A model generated the notes under the pieces. The model was not told the DNA's origin. It did no database searches and saw only the letters and a program-made list of their open reading frames with translations. Shown piece after piece: positions 45,556 to 55,633 of a stretch of 64,000 bases of DNA. The stretch is from positions 393,334 through 457,333 of the forward strand of contig MU004185.1 of the NCBI GenBank assembly GCA_010093605.1, written 5' to 3'. Every line of letters begins with the position of its first letter. Within the stretch, counting starts at the first letter, position 1. Both the position numbers and the translations under genes were made by a program. This stretch comes from Lophium mytilinum (taxonomy: Eukaryota > Ascomycota > Dothideomycetes > Mytilinidiales > Mytilinidiaceae).

Positions 45556-46891
45556 ATGACGCGCCTTTTCGCACGGCTGGGTAGGTATCGGAAAAGTTCA
45601 CTCCGTACGGCAACAGACTGTAGATCGTGGCTAATTCAGAGCAGGCGCAGGACAGCATCCCATATCACCAAGGGAACCGCATCCTCTTCCCGCAAATGGG
45701 GCTACCACAAGTAATGTACCTACCTTGAGTGTTGCAGGTGCTGGCATTCTTTCCGGATACCAACTGCTGCGACGAAGAGCATTGCCAGGCCACTATCTTC
45801 GGAATGTTGGCTCCTTAGCACTGCCAACCCTTGCTTTCTTGGTGGCTGTCGAAATACTAGACGATGAAGTGTGCATCCGGCCCACTCTAGTCAAGGAAGG
45901 AATCGAACCCATCCGGCCTCCGATATTGGACTTCAACGGAAAGACGACTACGGATGACTTCTTTATGACAGGGGTCATTTCTGGACTCGTGGCCGCCAGC
46001 TTCAAACGGCCTTTTGCAAACATCACGGGCTGGAGACGTTATGTTAGCCTAGCCACGATCGGGGGGTTGTCAGGGTTCTTTCTAGCCCATGCATACTTCG
46101 GAAAGGAGTATAGGGATGCGTGGGAAAAGCGAACGCTGCCGGCATTGAGGGCAAAGATAGAAAAATCACTTGCGCTGCACCGTCGGTTTCCAGGTGATGA
46201 ATCGACGCCTGACGATGCGGGGCCGATAGTTGACCCGGAAGGCTTAGACGCAGTCGTACCACCCATGATACGCACTCCGGGTGCCCACGATCAAATCTTT
46301 GGTCCAGGCATCAGCCCCTTTTTCGTCGGCGAATCAGGCGAAACTTTGATAGACTATGCTTGGGAAGGGAAGGAAAGTGGACTTCGAGATTGTATCCAAT
46401 CACTCGAGCAACTGAAAAAGACGCTTGTTGTTGAGGCCGAGTACCTGTGGCTCGAGATTGCAAAGAAAGAGTACATGTTCTACACAGAACAGGAAGGAAC
46501 GGAAATGAAAGAGACCAAGGCTCGACAGCTCAGAGTGTTGGAAGCTCTTCATCGTCACGTCTACATGGAGATCAGCAGGCTCGATTGGTTGATAGCGAAC
46601 CTTAAGAGAAATATTCGACAACTCCAAGCCGAATCCCATGAATGGCTACCGCACCAAGAGCACCTCTCAAATCCCGCACTACATAGTCCAAGATACAGCG
46701 CAGGTTACCTGCGGAATGCTTTGCAGAAAGCTTGGGAGAAGGACTCTAATTTGACAGCTTCCCCGGGCAAGCGTATGCACCCAGCGATAACTGGGTACAA
46801 AAAGGAAGTTGAGAAAGAGATTTTAGTCCTGGACGATTTGCTCCGAGACTTTGAGAAGAGGGTCCAGGATGCCAACAACCGTAGTCCGTGA
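45556..46891 (+). CDS. Conserved membrane protein of unknown function, 392 aa
   Basis: A short first exon (45556-45580, MTRLFARL plus one base) joined across a 157-bp intron to 45738-46891 gives 392 residues. Three likely membrane segments lie in the first third: around NVGSLALPTLAFLVAVEIL, FFMTGVISGLVAASF and VSLATIGGLSGFFLAHAYFG. The remaining two thirds are soluble and helical, with coiled-coil-like stretches (LEQLKKTLVVEAEYLWLEIAK; KKEVEKEILVLDDLLRDFEK). An Arg-rich N-terminus followed by hydrophobic segments would suit a mitochondrial membrane protein, but that is inference. The first exon is the least certain part; the second is clearly coding. Confidence 0.7.
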
Positions 46892-47733
46892 TCCAGTTTG
46901 GATGGTAGAGGGCACCTTCTAGGTCAAGAGTTTGAGGTGTTGGGCCAGTCGGGTCACAACTCGCAAGTACGGTGAGGCATCTCGAGCAGTACTCGGATGA
47001 GCATGCACAGGCTCTTGACGATAAGTCTGTACTCTTGTTTGGAATTCATAGCCTCGTCAAGAATTCATCGGGTTTCGGGTTAATGTCTTTCTCATGCTAC
47101 ATGTAGATTTGGGCCGTGGTTTAGCCATTGAGGCTCATTACTATCGAACACATCCTTGATACCACGGCTTGTATTCCCATCTGTACTATACCATTCGGTC
47201 TGTTCGAGTCTAAATTAGAATTTCGCGATGTTCATCCTGGGCAATACATTTGAGTGATCTCGCTATCAAGGCTAACTAATTTGGGGCAAAAGAGGATGAC
47301 AAAATGGCACAGATGGCAGTGCGAGTATTAGACACTTTAGAGATACAGCACTTTACCAGGTGAGGGTATTAAGGGTGTACTCTACGCACTCAGCAAAAAA
47401 GTGCCGTGAATAACGACGAGGTAGAATCCAAAGGCTATAAACTTCCGTAACCGTTCGAAGCGCATAGTGCTGCTCAGGGTGCTGTGTAGAAATATGAGGT
47501 CTTTTGATGGTAATGTTTCAATATGGACGTCAGGCAATACGAATAGCAGACCTTCTCTATCGATGTGACATATCACGTGCCGATGATGTAATCATGTTCA
47601 TCTGTTCAACTTTGGGGGCGACATCGGTATCGGTCTCCGCGATGTCCGCGCTTCACATTTTCTTCAAACCTCCCCTCATTCCCCACTCTCCTATTACCAC
47701 AGCCTTTACGAACCTCTAGGACTCTAGAAAACC
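46892..47733. other. Intergenic region
   Basis: No gene recognised between the membrane protein and JAC1; the last 60 bp are CT-rich. Short frames on both strands have no domain. Confidence 0.5.
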
Positions 47734-48480
47734 ATGCGATCCATCTCTCCAGCAACACTTTCTTGGCTGCGCGCAGCCGTCGCGTCAGACTCCTCCCTCG
47801 CATCACGGCCTGCATCCCAAGTCGCAGGACTCTGCGCCCTCCAACGCAATGTTCATAGCTCACGCACTTCCATACCACAGTCGAGCTCACGACGAAGGAC
47901 CTTCACGACGAACCTGCACAACCTAAGAGAAGAGCCTCTAAAGTCGCACACCCATTACCACCTCTTTCCGCAATCCCTACCTTCCGGCCCGCCACCACAT
48001 GGACGCTTCGCAGTCGACCTACCGTCACTACGCAAGGAATTCCTACAGCTACAAGCGCGTGCGCATCCTGATCTGCACCCAGCGGAGCACAAAAACAAGG
48101 CCCAAGCGCTTTCCGCTCGCATCAATGAGGCTTATAAGACTCTGCAGTCGCCACTGCTCCGCGCGCAATATCTGCTTTCGTTGAGAGGAATTGATATCCA
48201 TGAGGATGAGACGGCGAAGGTGGAGGATGCAGAGCTGTTGATGGAGGTTCTAGATGCGCGAGAGCGGATCGAGGAGGCTGAGGACGAAGCGGAGTTGGAA
48301 GAGATGAAGGAAGAGAACGATGTCAGGATCAAGAATAGCGCAAAAGTGCTCGAGGGCGCTTTTGAGAAAGACGACATCGAGTTAGCGAAGAGTGAGGCGG
48401 TGCGGCTGAGATATTGGGTCAACATCAAGGAGAGTCTGGATGGCTGGGAGAAGGGCAAGCCTGTGGTGCTGGCACATTGA
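47734..48480 (+). CDS. JAC1: Mitochondrial Fe-S cluster co-chaperone Jac1/HscB, 248 aa
   Basis: Single exon of 248 residues. The N-terminal 60 residues are Arg/Ser-rich without acidic residues, a mitochondrial presequence, followed by a J-domain with the HPD motif (QARAHPDLHP) and the helix INEAYKTLQSPLLRAQYLL characteristic of HscB. The C-terminal three-helix HSCB domain follows (ELLMEVLDARERIEEA through LRYWVNIKESLDGWEKG), which binds the scaffold Isu1. Jac1 delivers Isu1 to the Hsp70 Ssq1 in Fe-S biogenesis. Length is slightly above yeast Jac1 because of the presequence. Confidence 0.95.
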   Translation: MRSISPATLSWLRAAVASDSSLASRPASQVAGLCALQRNVHSSRTSIPQSSSRRRTFTTNLHNLREEPLKSHTHYHLFPQSLPSGPPPHGRFAVDLPSLRKEFLQLQARAHPDLHPAEHKNKAQALSARINEAYKTLQSPLLRAQYLLSLRGIDIHEDETAKVEDAELLMEVLDARERIEEAEDEAELEEMKEENDVRIKNSAKVLEGAFEKDDIELAKSEAVRLRYWVNIKESLDGWEKGKPVVLAH

Positions 48481-48927
48481 GAGGCTGGTCGAGGCTGTTT
48501 TATGGACCGTTGAAGGCTTAGATACCCCTAATCAATCACACTCTCCACATGCTCGGCCTCTTGTAGTGAATCTGATATGTCGTGGATACAAAACACAAGA
48601 TTACACATCTAGTAACATAGGCAGTGAACTGAGAGCAGCTTCTCATGGATGGACGGAAGAATGTAGTGCTTTGCCATCAATTCATATTTGAAGTTTCTAG
48701 AGAGTATATGGACAGATCCCTAGGGTTTCGATATTCATAGTCCAGTATATTGACACTTGGAGCTCGGGGGTAAATTCCAAGAAGGCTCATCCTGGTCGCT
48801 CTTGACAGCTTGCTTGCGGACTTGACATATCTGTCTCCAAGGACCCTACCTCAAGCTGCGCACTCCACCCACGCCACCTCTACTACCCTCTGCCGTTTGA
48901 ATTACTCAGATACCCAATGCGATAGCA

Positions 48928-50568
48928 ATGAGGGGCTTCTGGGCGCTCCCCGCGTTCCTAAGACTCGTCCTCGCCTCTCCGCACGCCTTCAGCGTCTTTG
49001 ACGACCTCTTGGCTTTCCCGCAGGTATGCTTGCCCACGCACTCCCATAGCGCCAATGACTGACCCTCACCTCTTTCCAGTATGAAGTCGTCTTCCCCGAT
49101 TCCTTCGTGACGGAAGAATTCGCATCATCGCGCCTTGCCCACGCCGCCTCGCGCCCAGCTCCCTCCGCAGCCCCCGATTCACAAGAGACCCAGGAACTAT
49201 CTACCGGACAACGACCGACTGGAAACTCGCACAATGAGGGCGACCAAGATTTCGAGGAACTCGAGGAAACGTACGAGGCTGTAGTCTTAGATGGCCAGCG
49301 CTACTTGTGCAGCATACCCGTGGTGGAGCCGCCGGAGCAGAACACAACGGCCACTCCGGAGCAGGTCAAGGATGAAGAGGAGAAGGAGTTGATGCGCGCG
49401 ACGGACCGTGGGTGGGAGCTGCTTGAGGGGATGCAGGGGAACTGCATTTACTTCCTCAGTGGCTGGTGGAGTTACAGCTTTTGCTATAAGGATGAGGTTA
49501 AGCAGTTTCATTCTCTGCCACCGAGTAAAGGTGTCCCTATCTACCCGCCGGTGGAAGATCCGGATGTCAAGAGCTTCATTCTAGGGAAGTTCCCAGGCGC
49601 GAAGGGCAAAGGGAGGGGCGGGAAGAAGGGAGTAGACGAGACTAGTGGCGAGAGCAAAAGCTCTAGAAAGACGTTAGATGCAGAGCCAGATGACGGGAAG
49701 AAATCTATGGAGCTGGCGAAGCTAGAGACCAAAGGCAGCACCAGGTACATGGTGCAGAGACTCGGCGGTGGGACGGAGTGTGATCTCACTGGCAAAGAGC
49801 GCAAGATTGAAGTACAAGTGAGTATATTTGTTCGCTCTCTCACGTTATATGGCTAATTTTTGGCAGTTCCACTGCAACCAAGGGTCTGCCGACCGTATTG
49901 GCATGATCAAAGAAATAGCAACCTGTTCCTACCTGATGGTCATCTATACACCCAAGCTCTGCAACGACGTTGCCTTCCTTCCACCACAGGATAATCGGCC
50001 GAATGCTATCAAATGCCAGCCTGTTATTGCTAGCGAAGATATCGCAGCGTGGAGTACTATTGCAGCTGATCTTCACGCTGCCGAGGAATTGATGGCGTTA
50101 GCTAGAGAACAAGAGGCAAAAGATCCGGAGAGACCACCGCGCCCTACCATCGGTGGCATCGAAGTCGGCGCGAAGAGACTAGTTGGCTCTGAAGGAAAGG
50201 TCATTGAGAAGTCGATTGTCGCGGGAGGTGGCAAGGACATTTACATTGGCACGGTTGCTAGCAGTGATGGGAAGACGATGAACGAAAAGGAGATGAAGAA
50301 GCTGAACATCAATGATCCCAAAGATGTTGAGAAGATGAAGAGAAATTTGCAAAAGTTAGCAGGCAAAAAGGGATGGAGGCTTGAACTGGTGGATACACCG
50401 CGAGGAAGAGAGTACAGGGGCATTATTGAGGCAGAAGACGAGGATGAGGAGGGCTCCTACTCGCAAAACTCGAATAAGGGCCAGCAACATGGTGACGAAG
50501 CAGAGCGAGAGGAGACGAAGGAAGAAGAGAACGCTGGGAGTGAAGAAGTTTACAAAGAGGAGTTGTAG
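48928..50568 (+). CDS. YOS9: ER quality-control lectin Yos9/OS-9, 511 aa
   Basis: Three exons (48928-49023, 49080-49817, 49867-50568) with introns of 56 and 49 bp give 511 residues. The first exon encodes a signal peptide (MRGFWALPAFLRLVLASPHA). The MRH lectin domain is read from GNCIYFLSGWWSYSFCYKD to the C-terminal block with QGSADRIGMIKE, CSYLMVIYTPKLC, carrying the Trp pair, Gln, Arg, Glu and Tyr expected to bind trimmed mannose. The C-terminus is Glu-rich and ends KEEL, an H/KDEL-like ER-retention signal. Yos9 hands misfolded glycoproteins to the Hrd1 complex for degradation. Confidence 0.93.
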
Positions 50569-50935
50569 ATATCGTCCTGGAGCATTTTTTGGCTGGTTGT
50601 ATTTTTAAGCCTGGCTATCCAGCCTTTGGACTCTGACCAACTTGCTTGAGCAAACTTTTGAGTGTCCCCTGCGAAAGCCTCGGAGATCCTATGCTAGCCC
50701 AGATTTTATGGGCCATCCTCGATACAGCACTCCCCGCCTTGCGATAAGAACGATAAGCTGCTTGCTTTTGGCGTCATGCATCTCCGCGCGCCCCGTGGAT
50801 TTCATTCTCGCTGCTAAATAGGGTACCACCTGCACGTAGGCGACCTGCAGGTCGCAAGAAAGAATTCCAACATGACTGTTCCTCTTGGTTTCGTTAGCTT
50901 TTGTTTGCCAGGAACGCGCTGCCAGATTGATAACT
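50569..50935. promoter_or_regulatory. SDR-gene upstream region with a 16-bp perfect palindrome
   Basis: At 50840-50855 lies GCGACCTGCAGGTCGC, a perfect 16-bp palindrome centred about 88 bp upstream of the SDR-like start codon. A palindrome of this kind at promoter distance could be a dimeric transcription-factor site; this is inference. Confidence 0.45.
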
Positions 50936-52094
50936 ATGGAAAACGTACATGGCGACGGCATTGCCATTGAAGGAAAAGGGAATGTGGACTCGGATCACTT
51001 CTCGCCCTATAGAGCTGATGGGAAGCTGGTAAGTGTTCTTCTTCTGGTGGTTCAAGACCGAAAGGTCTTTGATGAAGAAGTGTTTGAGAGAGCTTCTGAG
51101 CAACTGTGCTAATCGTTTTGACGTACAGTATGGATTCGTATGTGTCGTGACAGGCGCAACACAGCCAGTTGGAAAGGCAATCGTTGCTGAGCTTGCAGGT
51201 ATGATTAGGAGAATTCTAGTAAAGCTTATCAATTTTGAAGCTATGTTCTGACTCCTGAATTACTAGCACATGGGGCTGCCTGCATCTACGCCTGCTCTTC
51301 GACCCCCGATGAACCATACGCCCAATTGGCAGCAGAAGTGAACAAAGAATACCCAAATACAAAGGTTATTGGTTATCCATACAAGATCACCAGCGAAGAG
51401 GACACGCTGGGCTTGATCGATGATGTTCTGAATTCTTGGGGACGGTATGTAACATAATTCTGCTATACCACCCAAGACTAATTTCGCGATTAGACTCGAC
51501 GTATGGGTCACGTCCTCTGGCCTTCTCGGCCCTCCTTCTATCGCCGAAACCTCCCCATCGGACCTCCGGAAGTGCTTCGAAGCTAATTCCATGGCCCCCT
51601 TCTTCGCCCTCAAATACGCACCTCCGGCAATGGCCAAGACAACTCCAAAGGGCAACTATCCCAATGCTGCACCTAAGGATCAAGCGTACGGCAGTATCGT
51701 AGTGGTAGGCTCCGTTGCGAGCACATACGGCGGATGTTGGGGTCCTTGCTTCACGATGTCCTCTCACGCCGCTTTAGGAGTTGTACGGGCTGGTGTTTCG
51801 GTGCTGAAAGGAACCGGAATACGGATCAATTGTATCTCGCCTGGCCAGATTGATATTGGTGTTGACCTGAAGGGATTCGATATGCGCGGTATGAGCTCTC
51901 AGCTTCCTCCAGCGAGTTTACAGGGTCCTGAAGCGCAGAAGGCTATTGTAGGACTTGAACGCGCCGGTCTTCCGCAAGAGGTGGGAAGGGTGGCTGGGTT
52001 CTTGGCTAGTGGCTTCAGTAGTTACATCACTGGGGCCAACTTGGTAGTTGATGGAGGAGCGAGTGTTATGAATCCATTGACTGTCCCGATATAG
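50936..52094 (+). CDS. Short-chain dehydrogenase relative with altered active site, 313 aa
   Basis: Four exons (50936-51028, 51129-51198, 51267-51444, 51494-52094) with introns of 100, 68 and 49 bp give 313 residues. The SDR fold is clear: cofactor motif VTGATQPVGKAIVAEL (TGxxxxxG), SSGLLGPP where NNAG is usual, VVGSVAST (catalytic-Ser strand), INCISPGQI and ITGANLVVDGGAS. The catalytic YxxxK is not present: the aligned stretch reads FTMSSHAALGVV, so Tyr and Lys are replaced by Thr and His. A 70-residue N-terminal stretch precedes the fold less tightly than usual. It may be a non-catalytic or repurposed SDR; its substrate is unknown. Confidence 0.85.
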
Positions 52095-52353
52095 AGATAG
52101 GGTGCTTGATAGACAAGAGAAATGATATGGAGACAATTGGAATGATACTGCATATGCACCCTTGTCTCGGGTCTATCTCGACCTCTCTATTGACTGTGAA
52201 ATCTTGCGTAGTCTAGAGAAGTATCCAGACTCATAACCCAACCTCTAATCAAGCATTACCCAACGAAAACGCTTTCAATTCACGAGCAACGCTTATCACC
52301 CAAGATTCTAGTCCCTCTAGCCATGAATCTAACACCGATCCCTTCACAAATCC

Positions 52354-52938
52354 TCATGCCGTCTTCGGTTTCTCTTCCCTCCGCGCCTCTAGCACTTCCC
52401 TTGGCGGTAACGCATCTGGTCCAAAGCTCAATGGCAGCAATTCTCCCATTGTCTTGACCTCATACGCCCCACTAGCATTGTGCATGAATATCGGCATATC
52501 AAGCTCGCAGAACTCTCGCAGAAACTGCCGGCACATGCCACAGGGGCTACAGAAGGCGTCCATATCGGTAGCTACAGCGACAGCCTTGAAGCTACCAAGG
52601 CGATGGCCCTGGATTACAGCAGTGGCCATAGCTACGCGCTCGGCGCAGGTGCCGACCGGATAGGAGGCATTCTCGACATTGGCGCCGGATATGATAGTGG
52701 AAGATGTTTTGAGAAGGATGGCGGCGCCGACGCGGAAGAGGGAGTACGGGCCTAGTGGTTGGTGTGTTAGTAGGCTTATCGAATGGTGGTAAATGCGGCG
52801 GTACATACAGTAGGCCATTTCACGTGCTTCAAGACATTTTGTGGTAAGTGCCCGGATTTCTACGGTGGATAGACCGTGGATGAGAGCGTCGGTTTCTAGA
52901 GTTTGCGTTGCGGAGACTTCATGTGCGATCGTGGACAT
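52354..52938 (-). CDS. CDD1: Cytidine deaminase, 175 aa
   Basis: Two exons (52938-52809 and 52751-52354) with a 57-bp intron give 175 residues; an in-frame ATG at 52989 would add 17 residues and is less likely. The join restores AYCPYSLFRVGAAIL, the strictly conserved start of the deaminase core. Zinc ligands and the catalytic Glu are in CAERVA, with PCGMCRQFL following; NVENASYP lies between. It deaminates cytidine and deoxycytidine to uridines in pyrimidine salvage. Length is a little over the usual 130-150 because of an N-terminal extension and a short charged tail. It is convergent with the SDR-like gene. Confidence 0.93.
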   Translation of the reverse strand: MSTIAHEVSATQTLETDALIHGLSTVEIRALTTKCLEAREMAYCMYRRIYHHSISLLTHQPLGPYSLFRVGAAILLKTSSTIISGANVENASYPVGTCAERVAMATAVIQGHRLGSFKAVAVATDMDAFCSPCGMCRQFLREFCELDMPIFMHNASGAYEVKTMGELLPLSFGPDALPPREVLEARREEKPKTA

Positions 52939-53304
52939 AGTGAAGGAAGGAGAGAAAGAGCAAGGTGGGGGAGAGGGTGTTAAGGCCACTCTGCGGATAT
53001 CAGAGCTAGGCTTAATCCGGAGCTGGGCTTATTCACTACGGCTTGTTGCTTGGTCCATGTCTACAATACTTCGTTTCATCATTTTATCCCAATCTGCGAT
53101 GGACGACGCTGTTGACATGTTCTGCGTCCAGGTACCAAACTAAGCATGATGATACAGGTCGCAGCATAGGGACAGCGTAGTACGCGTCTACAATGTAGTG
53201 ACACGGCATGGTAAGAGTTTTACCCATCAAGACATCAGTTCTACTCTATATTTATGGTTGATTCGGTTCACATGACGATACCACATCAACGCTAAGTGCG
53301 CACT

Positions 53305-55000
53305 TCAGATTGATATGCACTCGAGTTGGAGCAGAATCTGGACGGGTCAGTACGATTGTGGTCACCTCGTAAAATCAAACAAATAGGATAAGCAGAGCAC
53401 GTACCTTCTCAATATACCTGACTCCTATTGTAACGCCGTCTTCATCCTCGAACTCACTATCATCGCCAAAGTCTGCATTGGTCTCGTCTAGGCATGTCAA
53501 ACATGTGACGACTATTTCTGTGTACTTGTCTCCCATTCGACTAGGCAACATCTGTGTGGCAAGCTCTACAAGCGCGTCTTTCACCAGAGTAGCCTTCTTC
53601 ACCTCATCTTCCTCTTGATCCTGCAGAACACTGAGAAGACGAGATGGAGCAGGATCGGTCGTCTCCTCATCTTGGTATACCACGAATGTGTCCCACAATC
53701 CGATTTCCAGCAGGCAAACCCCTAGGCTGTAGATGTCGTGCTGCATAATGTACTCATCTTCGGGCTTCAGGCCCTGTCGGCGAGGATGTCGGTAGATGTC
53801 CTTGTACCAAACGCAGTCTCCAAAGCGCATTGTCCGTCCTTCTGCCATCCGAAATCTCTCGAAACCGAGGAGGAACGACGCTGCTAAGGTAGATTTGGAG
53901 CTTCCGAATATCAAGACTGTTTCGGGGCGAATGCTTTTGTGGACGAATCCGTAGGTGTGAATGAAGCTGACGGACGTAGCTAGTTGCTGAGCAACCTTGA
54001 AGCGCGCGCTCAATGAAAGATCTTGGTCTGCTTTCAGCAAAATGGCTCTCAAACTCTTTGGGTTCTGCATTCCCTCGGGGATGTTAAAGACGAAATCGAA
54101 AGACACGATCTTCTTCTTGGTCGGCTCAACGACCTTCACGACACCCTTGCATTCAAGTAGGCCGAATGTAAGTGCATCTGCCCGCGAAAGCTTGCGAGCA
54201 AGGTCTCTGACATCTTTATTTAGGATGTTTATGTTGACATCTGGATCGCCAGCAACCGAGTCGAGGATCGAGAGCTTGCTGGTCGGCGTTCGTTGGATCA
54301 ATTCAGCCGTAGAGAAGGGGATTTGAGTTCGATTAGCTAATACAAGGCCATTTTCGGGGAGGAATATCCTCGTCGCAATTTGCGGCTCTTTCTTCAACGA
54401 GTCTCTCAAGCCTCTTGCAGTCTTCATCGAACCGACCTCAGTTCTATCGTCCTCTAGTTCTTGATCAATGACAGGACTCGCGACCTTCATTATCAAGAAC
54501 CAGGATGGGTTGAACACCTTCTGCCACGATTCAAATTCCTGTATTGCTTTGCCCAAGCTCTCTTTGATAAGAACATACTTGAGTTTTCGTATTCCGGTCT
54601 TGTTCTGCGTTTCACCGTCCTTGTCCTTTTTCTTCTGCACTCTTTCAATCTGTGCAACCGCCGCTTCTAACTTGCCAACCAATATGCGCAGTGTTCTGAT
54701 TTGGATATTCTGGAACTCATCATCCAGAGTACTCCATATCTTTTGGAGGAACTCCACTTGCTGCCTCGTTCGGTACCAGTGTGCCTCCACTGACAGAACC
54801 CGCTCTTCTACATCCGCTTCCGCACCTTTAAATGTTTTATAGGTGTCGACTAGGAGCTTGCCATATCTAGGGAAATCGGAGTTGCATTAGTTTTGTTCGA
54901 ATCTGGCCCCAAACTGACGTATTTGAATAGAGTATTCTACGTACCGAAAGGCCAAGTCAACAGTTGCTATTATGCCTAGAGCTAATTCCGCTCCGGCCAT
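53305..55000 (-). CDS. HeLo-like N-terminal domain with C-terminal pseudokinase, 516 aa
   Basis: Three exons (55000-54945, 54866-53405, 53337-53305) with introns of 78 and 67 bp give 516 residues. The first exon (MAGAELALGIIATVDLAFR) and the helical stretch KLLVDTYKTFKGAEADVEER match the fungal HeLo-like N-terminal family, related to HET-S/HeLo cell-death domains. The C-terminal third is kinase-like but degenerate: the catalytic loop reads FVHKSIRPETVLIF in place of HRDxKxxN and no DFG is seen, only LGFERF. The last exon supplies ILLQLECISI, the usual ending of this family. Kinase-dead HeLo proteins are suspected allorecognition or cell-death components; a role here is inference. It is divergent from the kinase gene. 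Confidence 0.8.
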
Positions 55001-55633
55001 CCTGCCGTACACCTAGGCACGAGCTGAATTGCGCGCGTGCTCGATGGTCAGAAAACAAAGTCGATGTCAGTTTGAGAAATCAATGCCTTGAGAGATCAAA
55101 TGCTATCATAGTCCTTTTTCTCCTTCAGTATAAAGTGAGGAGAGGGCTAATTCGCTTTCCGGAGACAGTTTCTTAAAGATGCAGTAGAGGTATGAATCTA
55201 CGTTTGGGGGACCAGCACAGCTTTATGGTTCCGAGGCGCCAAAACGCCACTTTGGCACTGCCCGCAAGCCTGCATACTGATTCGTGGCTTGGCTACACAA
55301 TCCTAGATAATTTATGCAGCCTCATCACCTGACCCCGCCGTAAGCGCCCTCAGCCTCGAGACCTCAGCCTTTAGGTTCCGCTTGAGCCTTCCAGTCGGAT
55401 CTTCTTCATTCCTGGAGTCCTCAACTTCCATACGCGCTGGCGTCTCAACCGTTCAAGGCTTTGGTCTCATAATAACTCATTCTTCATGCCCCCAATCTGC
55501 CTTCCATCGGTTCTTAGGGCATTCAACAGCCTTCGCGATATAAGGCCGACAAATCCGCACGAATCGGTGTTAGCTTCAATGGCTTCCAAAGCATAACCAG
55601 ATATCCGAATCAAACGATATCCGCGTGCTCAAT
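55001..55633. promoter_or_regulatory. Divergent promoter between the HeLo-pseudokinase and kinase genes
   Basis: 633 bp between the two start codons; no recognised coding sequence. A shared regulatory region is possible but no specific site can be pointed to. Confidence 0.35.
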
